Both the position numbers and the translations under genes were made by a program. From Entonaema liquescens (lineage: Eukaryota; Ascomycota; Sordariomycetes; Xylariales; Xylariaceae): 64,000 nucleotides of DNA. This document shows positions 1 through 14,200 of this stretch, piece by piece. The stretch lies in assembly GCA_902805475.1 (NCBI GenBank), contig CADCSX010000006.1:496001-560000 (forward strand). Reading direction: 5' to 3'. The first letter of the stretch is position 1, and every line of letters starts with the position of its first letter. Under the pieces are notes generated by a model, which was given only the letters and a program-made list of their open reading frames with translations, ran no database searches and was not told the DNA's origin.

Positions 1-1386
1 TTAATCCTTCTTGGATACCAACGATTGGGTAATAATCCGTGGTCGCCGCCATCATATCGGAACCGTAGTTACAGCGCAATTAGAAGACCAAGCGACTCGA
101 AATTAATTCGATACTCCAATTGCTATTCTTAGAGGGTTTCGGACCGTAGAGCCTGGGACACGAAAATAGCCTTGGTTTAGGTATTAGTCTCCAGGAACCT
201 ACAAGATAATGGCTATCACGAGACCAAAAGGCCACTTAAGAATAAGATGATGTCCTGGGGAACCCGGAACATCGAAGCTGCAAGGCCTTATATACAAAAT
301 GGCTTGGGTTTGACTCAGGGACTGAGTCGGGTAGATGACTGGCGAAGCCAGTCATCTACGTGACCCCTGGCCATGACAATAGCCGACATTTTCATGACGT
401 CTTAGAAGAGAAATTGATTCATCGAGCGGTACGGACTTAGGATAAGGAGTGGTCATCATCAGCATCCCTAGAGGGATCTTTCTTGTGTTATAGATAAGTT
501 ATCTTTTCTCTTAGCAATTCTATTAGTTGGCCCTTATAAATATTTGAACCAAATGACATATATTATTCCATTTCCGTCGGCAGGGGTTGGAAGGCTAAGA
601 AAGTTGGTATCGTAACACAATCTAGGGGGTTATCGATGTGCTTTTGGACGTGAATGAATCTAAGCCAGCACTCTTGAACTCAGCCTCTTCTCAATAATCT
701 ATCGCGCTGCAAATTAGAAGTATTAATCGTATAGTGATCCCAAAAGAGGTCATATATTTCCATAATTTGCTATAGTATAGGGTTACATCTATATATAGGT
801 ACATATGTATCACATCTAGTCCATCAATTGCGGCTAGTCACATTCGGCATTGGCGAAGGACGAGAATGCAGTGGTACAAACAAAAGGAAGACAAAGGTAT
901 TCATCTGGAGTGCAGAGTGCCGTACCGTGTATCGGGATTTCCCGCTTCGGAAGATCGATACGTAAACAATGACAAGTATTATATAGACAAGCCAAGTGGC
1001 TCTTTATATTGCAGTATATCAAAGTTGTTCTTGCTGGCCTCCTCGCATTTCCACCATTTCTTACCCCTTTATTCAAGCTTGACTATGCGTTGCTTAGTGA
1101 AGGCTCGACATTTGTTCATGATAACTTAAGAAGCCGTCTTACCCCGGACACTCTGTCGGGCCAAAAGATATTCACATGGAGCGCCTGTACCGTATACCCA
1201 TCTAATATGACGTGAAAGATTTCTTAACTTCAGAAGAAAGCCGTAACAAGTCAAACCCGCCGAATTATGGAATGTTTCAAGGCCGTATTTGCCTTGGCTA
1301 TAATTTCTAGATAAATCCAGGGATACTAATGCGTCAAATTGGTACCGCTCATATAACATATGTTATACGATATGTAACATTAACGA
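1..1386. other. Intergenic, no supportable gene
   Basis: Only short overlapping open frames of 60-90 codons are present on both strands, without recognisable domains, signal peptides or splice structure. Base composition is normal for the window, so the AT-rich process seen further right has not reached here. Two adjacent perfect hairpins lie at 312-328 and 331-359 (listed separately). The stretch holds the 3' flank of the minus-strand chitinase remnant, which ends at 1387. Confidence 0.6.
312..359. repeat. Two adjacent perfect hairpins
   Basis: Positions 312-318 (GACTCAG) pair with 322-328 (CTGAGTC) across a 3-nt loop. Two bases later, 331-343 (GTAGATGACTGGC) pairs perfectly with 347-359 across a GAA loop. 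The second hairpin has 13-bp arms, unusually long for a chance palindrome. No gene is adjacent, so it may be a transposon terminus, a structured RNA element or coincidence. Confidence 0.7.
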
Positions 1387-3764
1387 TCAAAAAGGGTTGG
1401 TCCAAGAATTTGGCTTATAGCGCTTCCATTCCTCCCCAAGCTTATCGATCTTCTCAATGAGAGTCTTGAGTGCCTGACTGCCATTAGCTCCAGACTCGGA
1501 CACCTGCCTGTTAGAAGGACTAGCGTATGCATCGTTCATGTGCTTCAAGTTATCCTCGATGTACTTTACTGCCTTATCCTTGGCATTCGTAGCTCGCTGC
1601 TTGATGAATTTATTCCATTCGCCCTCGAGGTCTCGGGATGTCCACTTGGACCAATCTCTCGTTCCTGTCTTCTTGACGAAGTTCGGCATGCGAACTTCGT
1701 CTAGTTCCTTTAAGCGTTCTGCTATTCGTTCCTTTTCCGACTTGAGTCTACTATTAATATCGGTATTCTGAAGATATTTCAAAGCCGACATGACGTCCTT
1801 AATGTTCTTAACGGCTCAGTCTGGCTCTGCTTGGATATAGCTATTCATGGTATTCTCGGCATTAATAGCACCGGTAGACCACATCTGCATTACTTAGCTT
1901 GGGGTGTTGTGTAAGGCAGCCGGGGTATACTTACACCCATTTTAGCGGTGTTAACACCATTTTCCAAAAGGACAAACTCATTCACATGCTCATTATCATT
2001 TCCAGGCATAACTGGCATGATGTGGTCAATAGGATCTCTAGCTACATTGTCCATACTGAAGCGATTATCGGCTCGAATACCAACCCAAAGTTGTTTGATA
2101 GCGCCACAAAGGTTTTGCTTTGCGTTTGGATTAGAATCCGGTCGATAGTTTGGAAATACTTGTCCAAGTTTTGTGTTCAGTTCGTCTAAGAAGTTTGCGA
2201 TAGTCTGGAGCTCAAGAATATGCTCTGTAGCATAATTGGAAGTATCACGAGGATTAGTCTGGGCTCCGAAGCTAAAGTCGTTACAGATATCAGGTCTACC
2301 GTAGTCAAATGTCAGGAGGTTTGTCACTTTCTATGCCAATCGCGTTAATATTCTCTCAATAATCCGAACACTAGGATCGGCTTACAGTACTCAATGTACT
2401 ACTTGTTTCGTAAGGTGGTGCTTTAAGACGCGAGGATCTGCAGTACGTAACGGTGCGACCAGTCTCTGTGCCACGTCTACCAAGAAAATGGGATAAGCTT
2501 TCTGTATCATTAGCGGCGATCTCAGGTATATCTCTTCTAAGAGCATTCTGTAGTTGGGATCCTTCCCACCCGGAGATTTTCTCGCAAGGCGTCTTCCCAC
2601 TGTCTTGTTCTGAGTTTGGGCACGCTAATTCTCCGGCTGGGATATGGTAAAAAGGGCCAATAGCTCTCTTTTGCAACGAGCGTCCTATAAGTCCTTCAGA
2701 CTTCGTGTTAGGGTCTGCGCCATTGGCATTTAGTCCCGAGTGAATGGGTGTTACAGATAAAGGTAGCGGCTCAAAGAGATCCGGAATTTGTCTTTTAGAA
2801 GGTCCATCTTGGGTTAGGTCCGGGCACTGACCCCCTTCGTAGATATGGAATACCGCGGAGCCAGGGAGAGGAAACTTTCCTGTTGTCCATTTAAGTCCGT
2901 CCGCTTTAGCATAAATATCAACGCCAGCGTCTAAGCCCCAAGTAAATGGACAAGTGTCCCTTCCGGCCTTGAGCCTCGCTTCAATCCAGCTGTCAGCTGC
3001 TACCTGGGCTACGATGGGAGAAACATCCCATCTCTCTTCGAAGTTAATGCCAAACTCCAGAGCTGCTATCAAATGAGCCTTAGTACTTCCTTTGGCAAGA
3101 ACACCGGCATAGAATGTAGGTGCTAATAAACCGTTCTTGTCTCCAGTCTTAGCGTAGTCGGCCTTATCTTCAGTTTCAGGGTCCATCTCGGCCGGCAGTC
3201 GGTACTCATATTCCCATGAGACTACATCAAGCTTAGCTTCGAGTGTTGCTGAAATGATCAATTCAGCCTCAATCCGTCCCCGGAGTGCCAACTGTGGTCC
3301 GATCGTTGCGATACCCGGGATGCGAAGCCCTGATCCTGGAAAAGGGATTGGGGGACCAATTCCGAACTCATGTGTATCATAATGAAATCTCACAAGAGCT
3401 TCTAAGGTAAAAGTGGAAGAAATCTCGCCATTTTTTATGAAAACAAAGTATAAATCATTTAAATCTAAAAGGAAAAAGTTAATAATAATTAATATAAAAC
3501 CAAAATTAATATTTATTTTAATATTAATTTTAATTTAAGTAAATAAATAATTTTCATAATTTAAATAATTTTATTTTTTTTTATAATTTTAATAATATAA
3601 ATTTTATTAAAATTATATTTAAAAAGTTTTTTAATTTTTAATTTTATTATTTTATATAATTATTTAAATATATTAAAATTAAATTATTATTAACATTTTT
3701 AATTATATTTATTTATATATATTTTTATTATTATTTTTATAATTTAATTAAAAATTAATTATTA
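1387..3764 (-). pseudogene. 3' (C-terminal) fragment of class V subgroup C chitinase, separated from its 5' part by transposons
   Basis: Three exons are readable on the minus strand: about 3764-2384, 2327-1933 and 1886-1387. The introns have clean junctions (GTAAGC..CATAG and GTAAGT..GCAG). The protein matches the long C-terminal region of killer-toxin-like subgroup C chitinases: a beta-rich segment with PIPFPG and IPGIATIGPQL, then a conserved ATEHILELQ block and a charged helical tail ending SWTNPF. The frame has no true start. It stays open upstream of 3393 into AT-rich DNA, where residues resembling the family's FGFTLIG motif can still be read around 3490-3510. An in-frame TGA at 1816-1818, where W would fit, interrupts the last exon. 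The rest of the gene lies at 27428-30436. Two open exons with preserved splice sites suggest the break is recent in evolutionary terms. Assignment to the same gene as the 5' fragment is inference from strand, order and domain succession. Confidence 0.85.
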
Positions 3765-3779
3765 TAATTTTAATATAAT
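3765..3779. repeat. Target-site duplication, left of LINE copy 1
   Basis: TAATTTTAATATAAT is repeated exactly at 9367-9381, on the other side of copy 1. The first bases of the right copy merge with the AAT tail, so the true length is 13-15 bp. Confidence 0.75.
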
Positions 3780-6700
3780 CCGATTTAAAGCAAAAATTGT
3801 AACAAAGTAAAAAAAGTAAAAAAAAAAGTAAAAAAAGCGTACATATATAAACCACAATAATTTAAAGAAAGAGAAAAATCCGGATACTTTTTAAACGTAA
3901 CTTATATTATTTATAATAACTTTACATTTATAATATTTAAAAAAATAAAAAAAAAAAAACCTTTTAAAAAATAAGTTAAATAATGTTATAAATTCGGAAC
4001 CGTTTTCTTTAATTTTAAAAACGTTTAAAAAAAAGAAATTTAAGAAAATGGTGTATATAATAAATATATCGAAAATAATATATATTTTTTTAACGTTATT
4101 TCCGGTACCGATAATAATGTTTAAAATTAAATTAATCCTATTTAAATAAACAATTTATATGTAAAAGTAAAATAATATATAACTTTTTAAAAATATATAA
4201 TAACGAAAATAAAAATAATATATTAAAATGTAATATAAAGTAATAAAATATTATTTTAAATTTTAAAAATACGAAATAACTTAAATTTAATTATAATATA
4301 AAAATTATAATTTATAAAAAAGAAATTATATAATTTATTAATTAATAATTATAAAATAATATAAAATGAATTAAAACGTATTATATTATATATAATTAAA
4401 ATTATAAATAATATAAAATAAATAAACGAAATGAAATATAATTAAATAATATATAAATTATGTATTAAATGCGAAATAATAACGGTATAAAACGTTTATA
4501 TAAAATTAAAAAAAGTAATAAAATATAATTTTTTCTTAGAAATAAATAATAAAAAAAAAAATAAAAAATATGTTATAATAAAAGATTTTAATATATATTA
4601 TTTTATTTAAAATAAAGAAAATAAAATAATAAATAACTTAAATATTTTATTAAATTTAACGGAATAATAATAATTAAGTTTAATTATAATAAAAAGTTAA
4701 TTTATAAAAATAATAAAAAATTAAAAAGATTTAATAATTAATTTAATATAAATAAATATAAAAATATTATATATAATACTTTAAAAGTTAAATTAAATAA
4801 AATTAAATTATAAAATATAATTAATTAAAATTATTATAAAAAATATTTAAGATAAACTTTACGAATTTTATGGAAAATGTAAAAGATAAGTATAAAAAAA
4901 CCTTAATTTAATAATAATAAAAATAAAAATAAAAAAATTATTAATATTAAAGTTTTTTTTAAACTTTAAGGAATTAAATTTTTATATTAATTATATAATA
5001 AAAAAACTTTAAAAGATAATAAATTTAACGGTATTAAAACAGAAAATAATTTTATTTATAATGGTTAAATAATAAATTAAATAAATTATTGAAATAAAAA
5101 AAAAAGTTTTATATAAAAAAAGAAAATGGTAAAATATGAAGATAATATAAAATTAAAAATGAAATGTTAATGTAACAAAAATATATTGTAAAGTAATATA
5201 AGAAATAAAGAAGGTTTAATAATAAAAAATAATAACGAAAATATTAAGAAATAATAAATTTTTATAAAAATTAAAAAAATGGGTCCGATTTAAAAATTAA
5301 TAAATTAATATAAAAAATAAAATCGTTTTAATATTAAAAAAAAATATAAGCAAGTAATTATAAGTAATTATTTATATATAAAAAATAAATGTATTTCAAA
5401 TAAAGTTTTTTTTAAATTTAAATTTAAATTTAATAAATATAATTTTTAATAAAATATTTAATAAAAAATTTATAATTAATAATTATATAGGATAAAAAAC
5501 AGTTAAAAATATATTAATAATTATAAAAAAATAAAAAATTTTAAAAAAAAATAAAATATTAATAAAATTTTTATATAAATATAATAAATTATTATTTGAG
5601 ATTATTATAATAATAATAATAAATAATTTTTATTATAAATATTATTTAATAAAATTTTATATAATAATAATTATTATATTATTTAAATTAAAGAAAATTA
5701 AAAAAAAAAAAAACGTTTTTAAATATATATAAATTAATAATATTATTAAATACTTTAAAAAAAATAATAAAAAAGATAATAACGTTATGAATAACGTTTA
5801 TAATGGAAATAAATAATGTTTTCTTTAAAAAGTAAATAAATAATAAGAAATATAAGTTAATGGAAGTAATTATTAAAATAATAATAAAAGTAATTTATTT
5901 AATATAAAAAAACGAAGTAAAAATGTTATTATTATAATTTAATATAATAAGGATATTTAATTATGTTGTTTCGAAAAAGTTGCTATATATCTTTAAAAAA
6001 AAAAAGTTTTTTAAATAAGTAATAAAATAAATTAAAAATTATTTAAAAAATAGAAAAATACGGTTAACGTTTGAGGATAAATTTAACTTAAAAATAAATT
6101 TTTAAATAAATATTTTATAAAAGTTCTTGTTATTTTTTATTTTATTTATTTTATATATATTAATATTTTATAAAAAATTAAAAAAAAATAAGATATTTAT
6201 AATTAATTTTACGGATAATATAAATTTAATAACGGTAAGCTTAAATATTAAAGAAAATTGTAAAAAACTAAAAAATATATATTTTAAATATATTTAATAA
6301 ATAAAACGATATGAGATAATTTTTATTTTTTAAAAAAATAAATTAATACATTTTATTAAAACATATAAATTAAATGAAAACGTAATGTAATAAAAGAATA
6401 TAATAATAAAGTTAATAAAAAATATAAGATTTTTAAAAGTTTAATTAAATAAAAAATTAAAATAAATAAAATATTTAAAAATAATTAAAGTAAAAATAGA
6501 AAAATAATAACATGTTTTTTTAAAATTAATAATATTTATATAAAAATATAACTTTTTAAAAATAAAGGAAATATATATAAAAATTATAAAAAACGTTATA
6601 ATATATAAAGTAATTACGTGGTATATATTAAATAAAAAAAGTAAAATAAATAAAATAGTAATAAAATTAAAAAAAATATAATTAATTTATTTTTAAAAAA

Positions 6701-9347
6701 TAATAAAAGTATATAAAGTAATGTTAATTAAATATATAAAAAGTAAAATAAGATATTTTTTATTAAGTTTATATTTAAATAAAAAAATAGTTAAATTTAA
6801 AAAAAAAATAATAATAAAAATAATTTTATAAAAAAAATAAAAAAAAAAACTTAAAAATAACTTTAAAAATTACAAACGTAAAGTTAAAACTTAATAAAAA
6901 AAAAGCGGGGTAAGTTATGAGGTTTTTCCGTTGTTACTTTAATAAAGAAATTAAAAGAGGATTTACATATAAAGTAAAAATAGATTAAATTATAAAAAAG
7001 GGGTAACTTTTTAAAAGAAACGATATTATAAATATAAAAAGTAAAATAAAATTAAAAATATATTTAAAATATAATTATATTAAAATTTTTATTAGAAAAT
7101 AAATAATTAAAAGAAATTTATAAACCATTAAAAAAATATAAAATTTTAATATTAATTTAAATGTATATAAAGAAAATAAAATTAAAAATATTTTTATTTA
7201 AATAAAAAAATGTTAAAAATAAAAACGTTACGATATTAATGTAAATAAAAAGAAATAACATATTATATAATAATAAAATATATAAAATTTGCAATTTAAA
7301 AAAAAAAATTACATAATAAATTAATGTTAAAAACGTTTAAATTATAATATAATTATAAAAAAACTATAAAAAATAATAAAAAAATAAATTAAATTATATA
7401 ATAATTTTTAAAATTAAAAATATTATTAATATATAAGTTAATAATTAACTTAATAAAAAAAGAAAAAATTTAAAAACTTAAACTTAAAAAAACTTTAATG
7501 GAATTTTAATAAATATAAATAAAAGAAAATATATATAAAACCGCTATAATAAAACCGTAAAAATAAACCGATTACGGTTCTTTTACGTTAAACATAATCC
7601 ATTATTTAATTTTAAAAAAATTACCATTATTATTAAATAACCCATTAATAATAAAAAAAACATCACTTTTAAAAAAGTTATTACCTTTTTTAATCCCGGA
7701 ATTACTAAAAAACTTTCCAATATTACCGTTTTCATTATTACCATTAACGTTTTTAATAATTTCAAAACTTTTAAAAACCTTAATAACTTTAACTTTAACT
7801 TCTTTATTTTCTTTATTAAATTCTTTATTTAATTTATTAAAAAATATATTATTTAACCCCTTTTTTTAAAACCGCAAAACTTAAAAAGTTTAAGATAAAT
7901 AAGAAATTCCTTAAGAAAAAAAAGGTATTAAATTATAATAATATAAATACATTTCTCGTTAAATTTTTTAATAAATATAATAAAAACTTTATAATAAAAC
8001 ATATGTTTTATAACAATCTATTAAATAAACCTACAATTTTTAAGTAAAAATCGGGATAAAAAAATAATTATTTACTTAAAAACTTAAAATAAAAAATTAA
8101 TAATAATAATAAAAAAAAAGAAGTAAATAAAAAATAATAAAAATTAATTTTATTATAATTAAAATAGAAATATAAATTAAAAATTATATTATATTAACGT
8201 TATAATTAAATGTAATATTAATTATAATTTAAATAATTAATAATTTTAAAATTATATTATTTTATAATTATAATAAATTTATAAATAAGTTATTTTATAA
8301 CAATTATAAAATATAATTAAGTTATATCCGAAATTTGGTAATAAAAAAATACTATTTTAAAATAAAAACCGGGAAACATTTAACTTTAAATATTATCGAA
8401 AAAAGTTAAAAAAAAAATTATAAAGTATATTAAAATTTTAAAGTTTTTAACTATTTTATTTATCCCTTAAAAATATAATTAATATAAATAAATTTATAAA
8501 TAATATAAAGAAAATGTATTAAAATATATTTTATAATAATTTTAATATAATAATAATAAATATATTAATTAAAAGAAATTATTAAATAATTAAAACGAAA
8601 AAAAAAACTTAAATTACGATTATATTAAGAGTAAATTAAATGAAAATAAAGTATATAAAAACGAAAATAACGATAATAATTAAGATATTTAAAAAATATA
8701 TAATTTTAAAACGTAATAAATTTACTATTAAATTTATTACCATTATTATAATAAAAAAGTTAATAGTAAAATATAATAATAAGTAAAAAATTAAAAATAT
8801 AAAATTTAAATAAAAATAAATTTAAACGAAAAAAATAATAAAATTAAAAAAAAAATATTAAGAAAAAAAAAAAAAGAAATAATAGTTTTATAATATATGT
8901 TAAATAAAACCGTGTTTATTGAAAGCATTATTATTATATATTATTAATAAAATAATTATTATATCTTATGTAAAAAATAAAATGGAAATAAAGTTATTCA
9001 CAATTTAATAAAAAATAATATATTAAGAAATAATAAAAAAAACCATTTAATAAAAATAATAAAATAATTACTAAATAAAATATGGAAATATAATAAAAAC
9101 GGATTATATAAAAGTAATAAAAATAATTTTATATAATTAAATATATTATTTAATTTATTAAAGTAATAAAATTTTAATAAAATATAATAATATATAATGT
9201 AAACGTGTAACGAAGATTAAAAATAAACGGAAATAAGTTAAGTTTTTTTTAATAAAAGTACGGTTTTTACCCGAAAATTTATTAAAAAATAGCACCGGTA
9301 ATGTTTTAACCGTAACGGGCTAAATATGTAAGCGTAATGAAGTAAAA

Positions 9348-9366
<19 letters not shown>
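3780..9366 (+). mobile_element. LINE-like element, copy 1 (5'-truncated)
   Basis: This 5.6-kb unit aligns colinearly with 17146-22727 (compare 3869-3900 with 17231-17260, and 9296-9345 with 22660-22705). It ends in an (AAT)n tract at about 9345-9370. A 15-bp perfect duplication, TAATTTTAATATAAT, flanks it at 3765-3779 and 9367-9381. Its start corresponds to about 1.26 kb inside the full-length copy. 5' truncation, a simple-repeat 3' tail and a long variable target duplication are the signature of a non-LTR retrotransposon. Proteins are not recoverable because RIP has removed the reading frames; a Tad1-type family would fit the length but is not shown. Confidence 0.8.
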
Positions 9367-9378
<12 letters not shown>

Positions 9379-9381
9379 AAT

Positions 9382-11215
9382 TTTATATTAAATTATTATT
9401 ATTTTTTAATAATTTTTTCGGATTTAATTTTTATATTTATAAATATATTAATTTATTTTTCCATTAAACGTAATTTTAATTTTATTTTTATTTTTTTTAT
9501 ATTTTTTAATTATATAAATTAATTATTTAAATTAAAAATAATTTTATAACGTTTTTTAAATTTCGTTTTTTTTAATATAATTATTAAATAATTAGTTTAA
9601 AATTTAATAATAATTAAAATATTAATTTTATTATTAAATATTTTATTAAATTTTTAAAATAATAACTATATAATAAACATATTAAAAATAAAATTAAATA
9701 AAAAAAACGTTAATTATATAATTTTTAATTTTTATAAAAATTTAAATATATTAATATTTAATTTAATTATTATTATAAAAAAATTAATAAATTTTAAAAT
9801 TATAAATAATAAAAATTAAAAAATAAAATAATTAAAAATTATAATTAATAATAAATATAAGTTTTTTTTAAATTTAATTTTTAAAATAAATTATAAATTT
9901 AATATTTTTTAATTTATATTAATATATTTAAATTTTATTATTAAATTTTAAATTTTAAAAAAAATTTATAAAAGTTTTTTTTTTTAATATTTTAAAAAAT
10001 TGTTTAAATAATTTTATTTGTAAATAAAATTTAAATAAACGTTTAAAAATAATAAATATGTTTATATTAAAAAATTAAAATATATAAAAAATATAAAAAA
10101 AAATATATATATATAAATTTTATTAATAAAATATTTTTATATAAAATTGTTATTTATATAATTATTATAATTATTAAATATAAATAAATATTATTAAATA
10201 AAATTATTAAATTTAATATAAAATAAATAAATACTTTTAAATTATTTAAAAATTATTTTATAATTAATTTAACTATTTATAAATATAATAAAATATTAAT
10301 TTTTATATAATTAATTATTTTTATTAAAAAATTATTATTATTATATGTTAATATTATTAAATATTATTAATAATAATAATATTATATTTATTATAATTAT
10401 AATTATAATTATAATTATTGTAATTTATTTATGTTTTAAAATTTTTTTAAAAAATATATATTAATAATATAATTTATTAAATATTATATAATTATTTTTA
10501 ACGTTTTTTATAAAATGAAATTTATTAATGTTTATATATAAAATTTAAAAAATGTTGGTAATTTTAAATATTTTTAATTAAATAAATAATTTTTTTAATA
10601 ATTTAATTGTAATGTTATTTAAATATTTATAATTTATTATATGATTTTTAATAATTTTAATTTTAAAATAATAACGTAAAAGATTAATATATTAATTTTT
10701 CTTAAAATTTATATATATGTTATTATATAATAATAAATATTAAGTAAATAATTTAAATTTTAAATAAAATAATATATAATTTAATGAGTTAAATAATTTT
10801 TTTAATTTTTAAATAATTTTTAATAAATTTTATTAATATTTTTTTTATTAATATATTTTTAATATAACGTAAAATATAATAATAATTAATTTAATAATAT
10901 ATTAATATATTACAAATTAACCATTTATTTTTAATATTATATATTATTATTATTATATAAAATTAAACAAAAATATATATATTATTAAATAAAAAAAGTA
11001 ATAAATTAATTAATATAAAAAAAATTAAATAAAAATAGTAAAAAATTTTTAATTTATAAAAAATTAAATTAATAAATAAATTAAATACATTTTTACAATT
11101 AATAAAATTAATTATATTTATAATAAAATAAATTTATAAATAAATAATTTATTTTATAAAAATTTTTTATATTAAAATTATTAAAATAAAAATTATTATA
11201 AAATTTTTTTTTAAA
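9382..11215. other. Unassigned AT-rich segment between two LINE insertions
   Basis: This 1.83-kb stretch lies outside the repeat copies on either side and I found no counterpart elsewhere in the block. By position it should be chitinase coding sequence, since it lies between the target duplications of copy 1 and of the inverted copy. However, only roughly 200 codons are expected to be missing from the gene, so it is too long by about 1 kb. It may hold a further degraded insertion. No frame can be followed through it. Confidence 0.5.
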
Positions 11216-11232
11216 TTAATATTTTTAATTAT
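11216..11232. repeat. 17-bp target-site duplication of the inverted LINE copy (left)
   Basis: TTAATATTTTTAATTAT recurs exactly at 27428-27444, more than 16 kb away, immediately beyond the 5' end of the inverted element. Agreement over 17 bp at the predicted element borders supports a single insertion event, although the low sequence complexity weakens it somewhat. Confidence 0.65.
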
Positions 11233-14200
11233 TATTATTATTATTATTATTATTTTTATTCCATTATATTTATATATTTAACCTATTATAATTAAAATAT
11301 TATTAATATTATTTTTTAATAAATTTTTAAATAAAAATTATATTTTTATCGGAAAAAACTTAACTTATTTTTATTTATTTTTAATTTTTATTATACGCTT
11401 ATATTATATATTATTATATTTTATTAAAATTTTACTATTTTAATAAATTAAATAATATATTTAATTATATAAAATTATTTTTATTATTTTTATATAATTT
11501 ATTCTTATTATATTTTTATATTTTATTTAATAATCGTTTTATTATTTTTTAATATATTATTTTTCACTAAATTATAAATGGTTTCATTTTCATTTTATTT
11601 TTTTATATAAAATATAATAATTATTTTATTAATAATATATAATAATAATATTTTTAATAAATATAATTTCGTTTAACGCATATTATAAAATTATTATTTT
11701 CCTTTTTTTTTCTTTTAATATTTTCTTTTTAATTTTATCGTTTTTTTTACTTAAATTTATTTTTATTTAAATTTTATATCTTTAATTTTTTATTTATTAT
11801 TATATTTCACCATTAACTTTCCCATCGTAATAATAATAATAAATTTAATAATAAATTTATTACGCTTTAAAATTATATACTTTTTAAATATTTTAATTAT
11901 TATTATTATTTTTATTTTTATATACTTTATTTTTATTTAATTTATTTTTAATATAATTATAACTTAAACTTTTTTTTTTATTTTAACTATTTAATAATTT
12001 CTTTTAATTAATATATTTATTATTATTATATTAAAACTATTACAAAATATATTTTAATACATTTTCCTTATTCTATTTATAAATTTATTTATATTAATCA
12101 TTTTTTTAAAAAATAAATAAAATAATTAAAAATTTTAAAATTTTAATATATTTTATAATTTTCTTTTTAACTTTTTTTAATAATATTTAAAATTAAATAC
12201 TTTCCAATTTTCGCTTTAAAATAATCTTTCTTCATTATTAAATTTTAAATATAATTTAATTATATTTATAATTATTATAAAATAATTTATTTATAAATTT
12301 ATTATAATTATAAAATAATATAATTTTAAAATTATTAACCGTTTAAATTATAATTAATATTATATTTAATAATAATATTAATATAATATAATTTTTAATT
12401 TATATTTTCATTTTAATTATAATAAAATTAATTTTCGTTATTTTTAATTTACCTTTTTTTTTATTATTATTATTAATTTTTTATTTTAAATTTTTAAATA
12501 AATAATTATTTTTTTACTTTAACTTTTATTTAAAAATTATAAATTTACTTAATAAACCATTATAAAATACATATTTCGTTATAAAACTTTTATTATATTT
12601 ATTAAAAAATTTAATAAAAAATATATTTATATTATTATAATTTAATACTTTTTTTTTCTTAAAGAATTTCTTATTTACTTTAAACTTTTTAAACTTTATA
12701 ATTTTAAAAAAAAAATTAAATAATATATTTTTTAATAAATTAAATAAAAAATTTAATAAAAAAAATAAAAAAGTTAAAATTAAAACTATTAAAATTTTTA
12801 AAAATTTTAAAACCATTAAAAATATTAATAACAATAATAAAAATAATAATATTAAAAAACTTTTTAATAATTTTAAAGTTAAAAAAAATAATAACTTTTT
12901 TAAAAATAATATTTTTTTTATTATTAATAAATTATTTAATAATAATAATAATTTTTTTTAAAATTAAATAATAAATTATATTTAATATAAAAAAATTATA
13001 ATCAATTTACTTTTATAATTTTATTATAATCATTTTATATATATTTTTTTTTATTTATATTTATTAAAATTTTATTAAAATTTTTTTAAATTTAAATTTT
13101 TAAATTTTTTTTTTTCATTAAATTAATTATTAATTTATACATTAATAATATTTTTAATTTTAAAAATTATTATATAATTTAATTTATCTTTTTATCATTT
13201 TCCATAACTTTTTTATAATTGTATTATAATTTAAATATTTTTAATATTAATTTATTATATAATTTTTTTTTTAAATTATAAATTTTACATATTTTATTAT
13301 TATATAATACATTTTTTTTTTTACTTATATTAACATCATAACCTTTTTATTTTAAATAATTTTTATTTAAATAAAAATATTTTTAATTTTATTTTTTTTA
13401 TATATATTTAAATTAATATTAAAATTTTATATTTTTTTAATAACTTATAAATTTCTTTTAATTATTTATTTTTCAATAAAAATTTTAATATAATTATATT
13501 TTAAATATATCTTTAATTTTAGTTTATTTTTTATATTTATAATATTATTTTCTTTAAAAAATTACTTTTTTTTATAATTTAACCCATTTTTATTTTATAC
13601 ATAAATCTTTTTTTAATCTTTCTACCGAAATAACGGCGGGAAAATTTCATAATTTATTTTACTTTTTTTTTTATTAAATTTTAACTTTGCGTTTGTAATT
13701 TTTAAAGCTATTTTTAAATTTTCTTTCTTATTTTTTCTATAAAACTATTTTTATTACTATTTTTCCTTTTAAATTTAATTATTTTCTTATTTAAATATAA
13801 ATTTAATAAAAAATATTTTATTTCGTTTTTTATATATTTAATTAATATTATTTTATATATTTTTATTATTTCCCAAAAATAAATTAATTATATTTTTTTT
13901 TAATTTTATTACTATTTTATTTACTTTACTTTTTTTATTTAATATATATTACGCAATTACTTTATATATTATAACGTTTTTTATAATTCTTATATATATT
14001 TCTTTTATTTTTAAAAAATTATATCTTTATATAAATATTATTAATTTTAAAAAAACATATTATTATTTTTCTATTTTTATTTTAATCATTTTTAAATATT
14101 TTATTTATTTTAATCTTTTATTTAATTAAATTTTTAAAAATCTTACACTTTTTATTAATTTTATTATTATATTTTTTAATTATATTACGTTTTTATTTAA

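Noticed and set aside
866..1359. Overlapping frames on both strands near the left end as small genes.
   Set aside because: No domain, signal, splice pattern or codon bias; lengths are those expected by chance.
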